Shown in pieces: positions 15,779 to 23,555 of a stretch of 32,006 nucleotides of DNA. The DNA comes from an uncultured Eubacteriales bacterium (lineage in GTDB: Bacteria; Bacillota; Clostridia; Christensenellales; Aristaeellaceae), in assembly GCA_902774025.1 (NCBI GenBank), contig CACYGY010000076.1:1-32006 (forward strand). The letters run 5' to 3'. A model generated the notes under the pieces. It had not been told where the DNA came from. It saw only the letters and a program-made list of their open reading frames with translations, and ran no database searches. How positions within the stretch are numbered: position 1 is the first letter of the stretch; each line of letters opens with the position of its first letter. A program made the translations under genes and the position numbers.

Positions 15779-15921
15779 ACATGATGAATATGACTATGAA
15801 TGCCACCATATATGTCAACCGTTTTCAGAGCTTCATGTCCGCTTCACATTCGCGGACGCTCATCGCATCGGAAGGGCATTTGGTTTGGGTTCAAGGTTTT
15901 TGCCACCCGCTTTCCCTTTGA
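15775..15921 (+). CDS. possible Met-rich small protein coupled to the DtxR-like gene
   Basis: A 48-codon reading frame begins with an ATG that overlaps the DtxR-like stop (ATGA) and ends at TGA 15919-15921. The N-terminus is MNMMNMTMN, five Met in nine residues, which could bind soft metals. The remainder is basic to neutral with one Cys and two His near the end. It has no ribosome binding site of its own and no family I recognise. Support is only the stop-start overlap and its place before the operon terminator, so it may be chance. Confidence 0.35.
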   Translation: MNMMNMTMNATIYVNRFQSFMSASHSRTLIASEGHLVWVQGFCHPLSL

Positions 15922-15963
15922 AGTATGTCAGCGCTCACCGGGACACTGAATAAGGCAGGAACC

Positions 15964-16006
15964 AAAGGACGGGCAGGAGTTCATCTGAAGCTCCTGCCCG
16001 TCCTTT
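15964..16006. terminator. long hairpin terminator between dtxR-like operon and bacteriocin gene
   Basis: A 16-base perfect stem, AAAGGACGGGCAGGAG (15964-15979) with its complement at 15991-16006. The loop is partly self-paired (TTCA/TGAA). The stem ends in AAA/TTT on both strands, so it can stop transcription from both convergent sides. Confidence 0.8.
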
Positions 16007-16071
16007 GTTCAGTGACATCGCTGTCATCGTTTGTTTGTCTGCCTGTGTCCTGTTTCAATCCTGTGGACGGA

Positions 16072-16365
16072 TCAGAACAGGTTCACGATTTTATGCATGA
16101 CGGAATCGCATGTATCGCAGAGTTTCCGGATACCGACGATCCCGCCGGCAACGGCGCCGATCGGAGCACCGATGGCGACACCGGTCCCTGCACCTCCCAG
16201 GCCGCCAATCGCACAGCCTGTCAGGCCACCCGAAATCGCGCCCATACCCATTCCCATAACCGCGCCGGCAAAGTGATCCCCGAAATCGCCACCAGTAATC
16301 AGTTCCATGTTGTCCAGAGTCAGTTCCTGCTTATTCAGATTCAGATCCATCGTATTGGTATTCAT
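16072..16365 (-). CDS. double-glycine-leader bacteriocin-like peptide
   Basis: A 97-residue precursor. Residues 1-26 form a leader ending ELTLDNMELITGG, the double-glycine type cut and exported by a peptidase-containing (C39) ABC transporter. The predicted mature part is 71 residues: a short polar head (DFGDHF), a long Gly/Ala-rich hydrophobic stretch with many GxxxG motifs (GGLGGAGTGVAIG), and a basic tail with Cys-x-x-Cys (KLCDTCDSVMHKI). These are traits of class II pore-forming bacteriocins. A very strong AAGGAGGT site precedes the ATG at 16365 by 7 bases. No transporter, immunity or maturation gene is recognised nearby. The flanking DNA to the right is AT-rich, suggesting acquisition. 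A signalling or competence-related double-glycine peptide is an alternative. Confidence 0.75.
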   Translation of the reverse strand: MNTNTMDLNLNKQELTLDNMELITGGDFGDHFAGAVMGMGMGAISGGLTGCAIGGLGGAGTGVAIGAPIGAVAGGIVGIRKLCDTCDSVMHKIVNLF

Positions 16366-16400
16366 TCTATTTACCTCCTTGCGCTGTGCGCTTCATTTCT

Positions 16401-16488
16401 GAAAGTTCTTTGTTTGGTGCTTCCACCTTTATATACGCAGAGACTGAAGGTGCTGGCAGTTACCTTGCTGTTCGGTTGAAGAACTTTC
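16401..16488. repeat. 10-base inverted repeat flanking the bacteriocin promoter region
   Basis: GAAAGTTCTT (16401-16410) and AAGAACTTTC (16479-16488) are perfect inverted copies 68 bases apart. An octamer GCTGTGCG also occurs beside each (16383-16390 and 16491-16498). The only -10-like sequence for the minus-strand peptide gene, TATATA (about 16429-16434), lies between them. They may be paired regulator sites. Confidence 0.45.
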
Positions 16489-16566
16489 GAGCTGTGCGGT
16501 TGACAGGGCTGTTGCAAAGTCTTGAGCAGGTGACTTTCCGCACATGTTTGATTGATGCTCAAAGAA

Positions 16567-16608
16567 TCAACAAATTTTGTTGACACACAAGACAAAATAT
16601 GCTACCAT
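16567..16608 (+). promoter_or_regulatory. promoter and operator of the XRE-ImmA operon
   Basis: TTGACA (16580-16585), a 17-base spacer and TACCAT (16603-16608) preceded by TGC as an extended -10. A perfect 17-base palindrome, TCAACAAATTTTGTTGA (16567-16583), overlaps the -35 element. A repressor bound there would exclude RNA polymerase; the XRE protein encoded 22 bases downstream is the natural candidate. Confidence 0.75.
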
Positions 16609-16629
16609 TCACATGGGAGGTGACCACAG

Positions 16630-16989
16630 ATGCTAACAGCATTTGGAAAGGAGCTGCGCAAACTGCGCATCATGGCCGGTGAACTCCTACGTGACATGGC
16701 AGCCAAACTTGATGTAACCGCTTCATATCTCTCAGCAGTTGAGACCGGCAAAAGGCAAATTCCCAATGGATGGGTCAATAAGATTTCTGACCTCTATGGC
16801 CTAACACCAGAAGAGAAAAGCGCATTGCAGAAGGCTGCTGATGCTTCGGCGCTCTCCGTGAAACTGGATCTTAATGGTCTTACTGACCGGAGACGTCAAA
16901 CTGCTGTACTATTTGCCAGAGAATTCAGCGACATGGACGATGAGAAGCTTGAGTCGATCCGCAAGCTCTTAACCGAAGGAGATGATTGA
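16630..16989 (+). CDS. XRE-family helix-turn-helix repressor
   Basis: A 119-residue Cro/CI-type protein. The HTH is at about residues 5-60 (LRKLRIMAGELLRDMAAKLDV, then ASYLSAVETGKRQIP, where the recognition helix ends in the typical ETGKR). A charged C-terminal tail (FSDMDDEKLESIRKLL) probably mediates dimer contacts. GGGAGGTGA precedes the ATG. It overlaps the ImmA-type gene by eight bases, the same pairing as ImmR-ImmA of the ICEBs1 element and XRE-ImmA/IrrE pairs in prophages, where the peptidase destroys the repressor on a signal (family knowledge). No phage or conjugation genes are in the window. Confidence 0.88.
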   Translation: MLTAFGKELRKLRIMAGELLRDMAAKLDVTASYLSAVETGKRQIPNGWVNKISDLYGLTPEEKSALQKAADASALSVKLDLNGLTDRRRQTAVLFAREFSDMDDEKLESIRKLLTEGDD

Positions 16990-17440
16990 GATAGCTTACA
17001 AAGCCCAACCCTTGGGACGTAAAGATCTGAGGGTAATCGCCAGGCAGTTTCGGCAGATTCTGGGAATTGAGAATGTCCTCTATGTGAACGTCCTCCGGAT
17101 TCTCGAATTGGTTATGCCAACCATCTTCGAAGGATTCGAATATGAGATAGTTGGACGGCATGAGCTTCCAATGAAACGGCACGCTGATACGGATGTGGTA
17201 AACAGGAGCATTCGAATCCGGGAGGATGTGTATGAGAAAGCTTGTAACGGTGACGGACAGTCAAGAATGACAATTATGCATGAAATTGCTCATTACCTGC
17301 TCATCGTTGTCTGTGGTGTAAAGTTCGCCCGCTCATTTTCCGATGAGCCAGTCAAAACATACGAAGACCCTGAGTGGCAGGCTAAAGCTCTTGCAGGAGA
17401 AATCATGTGCGATGCCAGGTTAGTTGTGGGGGTGAAGTAA
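16982..17440 (+). CDS. ImmA/IrrE-type metallopeptidase, short at the C-terminus
   Basis: A 152-residue zinc peptidase. The HEIAH motif (about residues 100-104, within IMHEIAHYLL) binds zinc, and the downstream EWQAKALAGEIMCD segment carries the third-ligand region of the family. The protein stops at RLVVGVK, where relatives I recall continue another 20-25 residues into a small helical tail, so the 3' end may be truncated. The likely role is cleavage of the XRE repressor. The start overlaps the XRE gene, and its TAA stop overlaps the next ATG (TAATG), so the three genes form a tightly coupled operon. Confidence 0.85.
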   Translation: MIEIAYKAQPLGRKDLRVIARQFRQILGIENVLYVNVLRILELVMPTIFEGFEYEIVGRHELPMKRHADTDVVNRSIRIREDVYEKACNGDGQSRMTIMHEIAHYLLIVVCGVKFARSFSDEPVKTYEDPEWQAKALAGEIMCDARLVVGVK

Positions 17441-17721
17441 TGATCAACGGCAATCCGCATGATTTTGTTGACACCGTATATTCAGGGCAAGACATCATCT
17501 ATGTTTTCAGAGGTATCAAGTATTGGTTTCAAGGGTATACCGTTGCGCAAGGCAACTGCCATATGGAAATCTTCCAGTATTCCCCCCCATCTGAGGAAGA
17601 CATCTGGGAATGTAACGCCGCTACCATGGAAGAGTGTTTGAATGCATTTCTTGATGCACGAATCTTTGATGGAAAAACCTTTTGGGAGGTCGAATCGGAG
17701 ATCGAATGGGTCGATGACTGA
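17440..17721 (+). CDS. small acidic hypothetical protein
   Basis: A 93-residue protein rich in aromatic and acidic residues (DIIYVFRGIKYWFQGYTV near residues 18-35; IFDGKTFWEVESEIEWVDD at the end). I do not recognise a named family. Similar small proteins ending in a KTFWE..EIEWV-like tail occur downstream of ImmA-type genes in Clostridia as far as I recall. The start was set at the ATG overlapping the ImmA stop, preceded by GGGGGTGA. Possible roles are an antirepressor, an immunity partner or a toxin-antitoxin component; none is supported by a motif. Confidence 0.75.
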   Translation: MINGNPHDFVDTVYSGQDIIYVFRGIKYWFQGYTVAQGNCHMEIFQYSPPSEEDIWECNAATMEECLNAFLDARIFDGKTFWEVESEIEWVDD

Positions 17722-17796
17722 TGACATTGAAATACCTATAGTATCTTGATTAAGCTTCTTTGATTAGGAATGTAACGCCATCTGGAAGTAACTCGT

Positions 17797-17826
17797 AGCG
17801 GCCAGGATTGCTCAATCCTGGTCGCT
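17797..17826 (+). terminator. terminator of the XRE-ImmA operon
   Basis: AGCGGCCAGGATT (17797-17809) pairs with AATCCTGGTCGCT (17814-17826) with one G-T wobble and a four-base loop, followed by CATTTTTG. It lies 76 bases after the last stop codon of the operon. Confidence 0.8.
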
Positions 17827-18344
17827 CATTTTTGTGCTGGCGTGTTGCATTTTTGCAACAGACAGCTTTTCGGAGACCCTCGAATTGCAATTCTGTCGCA
17901 TTTCGGGGGACATGTCCTATTTCTCCGTATAGCCAAACACTCAATAAGCCAACAGTACTCGAATTATTGTAAGCGGGTTCACACGGGGACATTCTCCGCA
18001 AGCGGTATGGTTCAAAAGGCGATCAAAAAAGCCGCACATATTGTGCGACTTGTCAGGTTCTGTTTCGATATTTTTTGCATTTTTATTATTTTATAATGTG
18101 GTGGATTTGTTGTGAAAACGAAGCCTCATGTATACGCTACGCGGTGTGTGATTGAGCTTAACTGAATGACATTGGCCAATAATCATCTGCATTCTCTCGA
18201 TGTTCATTGGCTGTTTTGTCGAAACTCCCGCCAAGAACCCCGTGCATCCTGATCTCGAAAATATCCGGGATGCACGGGATTTTTCGATTTTGCGTCTGTC
18301 AGCGCTTTACCGCCCGGGAAATAAACCCGAATGGATATAACCGC
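17827..18344. other. AT-rich gene-free stretch with two terminator-like hairpins
   Basis: No credible gene on either strand. On the minus strand an 8-base stem (GTCGCACA with TGTGCGGC, about 18031-18049) runs into TTTTTT. A second hairpin, CCCGTGCATCC (18239-18249) with GGATGCACGGG (18268-18278), is followed on the plus strand by ATTTTT and lies 67 bases past the GH36 gene at 18345, so it probably terminates that operon. The stretch between them (about 18060-18235) is AT-rich and unlike its neighbours. It could encode a small RNA or be an insertion-element remnant, but nothing proves either. Confidence 0.4.
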
Positions 18345-20495
18345 CTACACTTTTTCAAACCGCATGACACAGCTGCCGAAATCACCGCTGATTCCGACGC
18401 TGAATCCCATATACATCAGCACTGCGCCGGAGTACAGTTTTCCCGTTTCGTCTCTGTATACAGCGTCCGGATCCAGCCCGGTCATCCTGACTCTCAGCGG
18501 CGGAAGGCTTGGCTCTGACAGGATCCGGTAAACGCAGAGAAGCGCTTCGTTTTCCCGAAGGAATTGCCAGGCTGCATACCTCGCGCCCTGCGGGGAGAGC
18601 AGTCTGTAAAAGGTCCCCTGATGTACCAAACTCCGGAGTTCCTTGGCCCGGGCTATGACAGACCGGGCCTGCTGCTTTTCTTCCTCCGTGAGGGAGGTCA
18701 CGTCCAGTTCAAACCCGAATCCGCCCCCGCACAAAGCCACATCACCGCGCATCTTCATGGTCGTGGTCCGGTGACACTGATGGTTCGGCACCGCGCTTAC
18801 ATGCGCGCCCATGGCACTGGGGGGATAGACCAGAGAAGTTCCGTACTGAATCCACAGGCGGGAAACGGCATCCGTATTATCGCTAGTCCAGGCCTGCGGC
18901 ATGTAATACAGAAGGCCGGGATCAAAGCGCCCGCCGCCCCCGGAGCAGGATTCAAACAGCACCTGCGGGAAGCTCCGGGTAATCTCATCCATGACCTCAT
19001 AGAGTCCCAGCATGTACCGGTGCTGCGTTTCCATCCGCCGCTCCGGCGGCAGCGCAGGAGAAAAGTACTCGGTCATGTTCCGGTTCATGTCCCATTTCAG
19101 GTAATCCGCCCGGCTCTCCCTGAGAACGGAAGATACCGCCTCCGTGATAAATACCCGTACTTCCTTCCTGGACAGATCCAGAATCAGCTGGTTTCTCTCC
19201 TCCGTCCGCTCCCGCCCCTCCACATGCAGACACCAGTCAGGATGGGCGCGGTAGAGGTCACTGTCCGGGGAGATCATTTCGGGTTCCATCCAGATTCCGA
19301 AGAGCATACCCAGCCCGTGAATCCTTTCGGAAAGCCCGGAAAGACCCCTGGGAAGCTTATCCGGGTTGGCCTTCCAGTCTCCCAGAGAGCAGTTGTCGCT
19401 GTTGCGCTGGCCGAACCAGCCATCGTCCATGACAAAGAGTTCGATGCCCAGTTCCTTCCCTTCCCGGGCGATCTGAAACAGCTTGTCCTCGTCAAAATCA
19501 AAATAGGTGCCTTCCCAGTTGTTGATCAGCACGGGCCGCGGACGGTCCCGCCAGGCCCCTCTGGCCAGACGTGTCCTGTAGAGTTCATGATAGATCCGGG
19601 ACATGCCGTTCAGGCCCTGGGAGGAATGGACGAGAACCGTTTCCGGCGTCTGGAAGGATTCCCCCGGCTCCAGATGCCAGCTGAACACCTGGGGATTGAG
19701 CCCCATGTACAGCCGCGCATTCCCGGCGTTGTCCGTGGAGGCTCCCGCCAGGAAACTCCCGCTGTAGACAAAACTGATCCCCCAGACCTCGCCGCTGTTT
19801 TCGCATGTCTCCTTTCCGCACAGGGCGATGAAGGGATTTTCCTCATGCCCCGACGCGCCGCGCTGACTGCCGATCTCATATCTTCCCTGTCCCAGGGGCG
19901 TGCGCACCAGCGTCCGTTCACGGGCCCATGCGCCTTTCAGATGCAGCACGTCATAATCGGACCCCCAGATGGGAACGGAGGCCGGGAAAGCGCCCCGGAG
20001 GGTTAACGGCTCCTGCCCGGCATTGGTGACCCGCATGCTGCGGGCCACGGCGCCGGTTTTTTCAAACACGGAATACTGCATCGTCACGCCAAGCCCCGTC
20101 AGGGAATCGGCAAGATCCACTTCCAGGGACCAGGCCTCCCCTGCCTCCTCCGTATAGACGCAGGGGAGTCCCGGCAGTCCCTTTTTCCCCGGCAGGATCC
20201 GGTGCCCCGTCACCCGCAGGTCCACCACATGGTCCCCCCGGGCGTTGAGAACATCCACAGCCGGGGTTCCGTACCATCCCTGCCCCAGGGTCGGCACCTC
20301 GAAAGGCTGCCAGTTCACCGGCAGGTCAAAGGAAATAAACCCGGGATAGTCCGAAAGCGCCGGCTACACCGCTTGATCCGCCACGCGCCTTCCCCAGTAA
20401 AGATTCATCAGTCTTCCCTCTTCGGTCACATGCAGGACGTAACTCACGTCCCCGCCCGAGAGGGTGAATACCTGGTTTACGTATGCGACGGGCAT
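18345..20495 (-). pseudogene. GH36 alpha-galactosidase with in-frame TAG at codon 44
   Basis: Reading through the TAG gives a 716-residue GH36 enzyme, a normal length, releasing terminal alpha-galactose from raffinose-type sugars. The N-terminal beta-domain (about 1-300) is followed by a TIM barrel. The catalytic nucleophile is the Asp of YLKWDMNR and the acid/base the Asp of WTSDNTD; FVMDDGWFG and SCSGGGGRFD are family motifs. The start ATG at 20495 follows GGGAGGTGA. A single TAG (20364-20366) interrupts the frame in the N-terminal domain, and homology continues in the same frame on both sides with no other lesion. The gene's own terminal stop is also TAG. Either it is a fresh pseudogene, translation restarts inside, or the base is a sequence error. 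Last gene of the cluster, 16 bases after melA. Confidence 0.85.
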
Positions 20496-20511
20496 CCCGT
20501 CACCTCCCGTC

Positions 20512-21907
20512 TCAGGTGTACTTCGGCAGCCAGTCCCCGTGAGCCTCAATCAGGTCATCACACATGGCCACAATGCTGTCAATGGGCAGTTCCGCGGCGG
20601 TGTGGGGATCCAGCATCACGGCCTGATAGATATAATCCTTCTTCAGGGTCCGGGCCGCCTCCACCGTCAACAGCTGCACGTTGATGTTCGTCCGGTTCAG
20701 CGCCGCGCACTGCTCAGGCAGGTCCCCGATATAGGTGGGCTGGATACCGTTTTTGTCCACCAGGCAGGGAACTTCCACACAGGCGCCCGAGGGCAGGTTG
20801 GTGATCAGACCGTGATTCAGGACATTGCCGCCGATCTTCGTGGGCCGGTTGGTTTCCATGGCCTCCATGATATAGCTGGCATATTCGTGGGTGCGCTTGT
20901 GCACCAGGCTGGGATTCCGGGTCAGCTCATGGCCCCGCTCCTTCCATCTCTCGATCTGATGGATGCACCGGCGCGGATATTCATCCAGGGGAATGTTGAA
21001 GCGGTCAATCAGTTCCGGGTACCGGTCATGGATGAACCAGGGCGTGTACTCCGCGTTATGCTCGCTGGATTCGGTGACGTAATAGCCAAAGCGGCGCATC
21101 AGCTCCAGCCGCACCATGTCCCCGTGCTTTCCGGTGGTCTTGTAGCGGTCATAATCCTCCCTGAGGCGCGCCTTCCATTCCTCCGATACCTCTTCCCCTG
21201 CCGTCAGCTGTGAAAGACGTTCCTCAAAGGTGCCGATATCCAGTTTGCCTTCATTGTACAGAAGCGCCCTGCGCTTGATTTCGGGATAGAGATCCACCCC
21301 GTCCCTTGTGCATTCCAGCAGCCAGGCCTGATGGTTGATGCCGGCAATCTTCCACTGCACATGCTCATCGTAGGGCATGCCCAGTTCCTTCAGCACCGTA
21401 CTGGCGCAGACCTGCACACTGTGGCACAGTCCCACGGTCTTCACATGGGTCATGGTGAGCATGGCAATGGTCAGCATCGCCATGGGATTGGTGTAATTCA
21501 GGAACCACGCGTCCGGACAGACTTCCTCCATGTCCCTGGCGAAGTCCATCATCACCGGAATGGTCCTGAGCGCCCGGAACACGCCGCCCACGCCCAGAGT
21601 ATCCGCGATGGTCTGGCGCAGGCCGTATTTCTTGGGGATCTCAAAGTCCGTCACCGTGCAGGGCTCATAGCCCCCCACCTGAATGGCGTTCACCACATAG
21701 TTCGCGTTTCTCAGGGCGTCCCTGCGGTTCTCCTCCGTTGTTCCGGTTGATGGCCTCCAGCATCGCGGCGGATTCCTCCAGCCGTGTGGCATCAATGTCG
21801 TACAGGGCAATGGTGCTTTCCTCCAGCGCGGGGGTCATCATGCTGTCTCCCAGCACATTCTTGGCGAACACCGTGCTTCCGGCGCCCATAAAGGTGATTT
21901 TCGGCAT
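20512..21907 (-). pseudogene. melA: GH4 alpha-galactosidase (MelA-like), frameshifted
   Basis: An NAD- and Mn-dependent GH4 alpha-galactosidase. The N-terminal piece (from 21907, MPKITFMGAGSTVFAKN with the dinucleotide-fold GAGS) and the large C-terminal piece are in different frames (97 bases offset). The break is near 21740 (INRNNGG on one side, EENRRDALRNANYVVNAIQ on the other). Compared with MelA proteins I remember, about 7-11 residues are missing there, so a deletion whose length is not a multiple of three is likely, perhaps between short ACGGAGGA repeats. CHSV in VGLCHSVQ is the alpha-galactosidase form of the GH4 signature; NPMAM and GINHQAW are further landmarks. AAAGGAGG precedes the ATG. 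No other damage is seen. Confidence 0.85.
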
Positions 21908-21945
21908 AAAGAGCCTCCTTTTTCATGATCATGCCTTTTCCGGCA

Positions 21946-23424
21946 TTATTCCTTCTTATGGCGTTCCTCGCGTTCCTTCCGCTCCGCGGCGACCTCCGCA
22001 GCGGTCTTGACGCGCTGCCGCACGGCACCCCGGTACCCTTCGGCGGTGGGGATCAGATTTCCCTTCGCAAAGCGCTCCTTCGCCGCGGCAATGGCTTCCC
22101 CGTACTGCGGGAGCCACTTTTCCTGGGCGATGAGCATCTCATCCACCATCTGCCAGACCTCCGGCGGATTGCACACGGCCCCCGTGAGAGGATCCATGAG
22201 GGCAGCCTGTTTCAGCAGCTCCGCATCCCCGTGCACCGCGGCCTCCACCGCAAGGCGCTGCACCCATGCGCTCTGGCTGCACACCGCCGCGCAGCCCAGG
22301 GGCAGATCCCCCACCTTCGGAACGGAGATGCCGTTCCCGTCCACATAGCATGGAACTTCCACGACGCATTCATCCGGCAGATTGGTGATGGTCCCGTGAT
22401 TCATCACGTTGAAATGCCCACGATACATGCGCCCGGTCTCCAGGGCCTCGATGATATAGCTGCCGTGCTCGCTGCTGCGCTCCCCGTGATCATAGTCCCG
22501 GGGCGGCTCCTGCATGAGGGCGGGGAACTCGGTTTCAAACCAGTTGCGGTTCTCCCGGGTTTCCCGCAGATATCCGCCGGTCTCCCCGTTAATCCAGCTG
22601 GAAAGATCGATCCATTTCTCGATCTCCTGCGGACGCTTGCGGTACCAGCTCACGTATTCCGAGAGATGGCCGTTGGACTCGGTGGAATAGTAGCCGAAGC
22701 GCCGGAGCACGTCGATCCGGACCTTTTCCGTGTTTTTGTAAGTCTCGTGCTTTTCAAAGCCCTCCAGCAGCTTTCCGATCATTTCCTCGCCCTTGTGTTT
22801 GACGGAAAGATACCAGGTCTGATGATTCAGTCCGGCACAGATCACATCCAGTTCCTTCCGGTCCTTCAGGCCCAGCACGTCCGCGATCTGCATCTCCCCG
22901 TGGATTTCACCGTGGCACAGTCCGATGGTGCGCACCCCGCCGTACTTGATGCAGGCCCAGGTCAGCATGGCCATGGGATTGGAGTAGTTGAGCAGCAGGG
23001 CGCCCGGCTCCGCCACCTCCCGGATATCCCGGCAGAACTCCAGCATGGCGGCGATTCCCCGCTGGCCGTACATGATGCCCCCGATGCACAGGGTATCCCC
23101 GACGCACTGGTCCACGCCGTATTTCAGCGGGATCTCAATATCTGTCTCAAAGCCTTCCAGCCCGCCGATCCGGACGCAGTTGACGATGTAGCGGGCACCC
23201 TTCAGGGCCTCCCGCCGGTCCGTCGTGGCCTGGATCCTTGTGGAAATGCCGTTGGCCTCCAGATCCCGCTGGCACAGTTCCGTCACCATCCGCAGGTTCT
23301 CTTCGTTGATGTCCGTAAAGGAAACTTCAAGCCCCCGCAGTTCCGGTACGTGCATAATGTCCGTGAACAGCGTCCTGGCGAAGGTCAGGCTCCCGGCGCC
23401 GATGATGGTCAGTTTGAATGCCAT
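21946..23424 (-). CDS. GH4 family glycosidase with CHG motif (alpha-galactosidase/galacturonidase type)
   Basis: A 492-residue intact GH4 enzyme, which cleaves alpha-glycosides by an NAD- and Mn-dependent oxidation-elimination route. The nucleotide-binding motif is IIGAGSLTF (residues 5-13), with LLNYSNPMAM, LCHGEIHG, AGLNHQTW and a C-terminal Lys/Glu-rich tail of about 40 residues. The CHG tetrad differs from the CHSV of MelA and is, to my knowledge, the form found in GH4 alpha-galacturonidases and glucuronidases such as LplD. An Lpl-type importer lies just upstream, which fits. The ATG at 23424 follows GGAAGGAG; in-frame codons further upstream lack a ribosome binding site. Assignment between galactoside and uronide is open. 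Confidence 0.85.
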   Translation of the reverse strand: MAFKLTIIGAGSLTFARTLFTDIMHVPELRGLEVSFTDINEENLRMVTELCQRDLEANGISTRIQATTDRREALKGARYIVNCVRIGGLEGFETDIEIPLKYGVDQCVGDTLCIGGIMYGQRGIAAMLEFCRDIREVAEPGALLLNYSNPMAMLTWACIKYGGVRTIGLCHGEIHGEMQIADVLGLKDRKELDVICAGLNHQTWYLSVKHKGEEMIGKLLEGFEKHETYKNTEKVRIDVLRRFGYYSTESNGHLSEYVSWYRKRPQEIEKWIDLSSWINGETGGYLRETRENRNWFETEFPALMQEPPRDYDHGERSSEHGSYIIEALETGRMYRGHFNVMNHGTITNLPDECVVEVPCYVDGNGISVPKVGDLPLGCAAVCSQSAWVQRLAVEAAVHGDAELLKQAALMDPLTGAVCNPPEVWQMVDEMLIAQEKWLPQYGEAIAAAKERFAKGNLIPTAEGYRGAVRQRVKTAAEVAAERKEREERHKKE

Positions 23425-23446
23425 GATGGAACTCCTTCCTTGTGTT

Positions 23447-23536
23447 CTCCCCTCGGGGAGTCTGATGCCTGTCCGATGAGGGGATGGGCGCTGTGTCCTC
23501 CCTTTCATGCCGGACAGAAAAACCGCCTTTCGGCGG
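23447..23536 (-). other. two hairpins between permease and GH4 genes, one terminator-like
   Basis: CCGCC-GAAA-GGCGG (23523-23536 region, stem arms 23523-23527 and 23532-23536) is followed on the minus strand by TTTTTCTG, an intrinsic-terminator shape with a short stem. A second hairpin, CTCCCC/GGGGAG (23447-23460), sits just before the GH4 ribosome binding site. They may reduce expression of the glycosidase genes relative to the importer. Confidence 0.5.
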
Positions 23537-23555
23537 AAGGGAAACGAATCTGACC

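Noticed and set aside
17750..18001. 83-codon minus-strand frame downstream of the XRE-ImmA operon
   Set aside because: Spans the operon terminator, no ribosome binding site and no conserved features.
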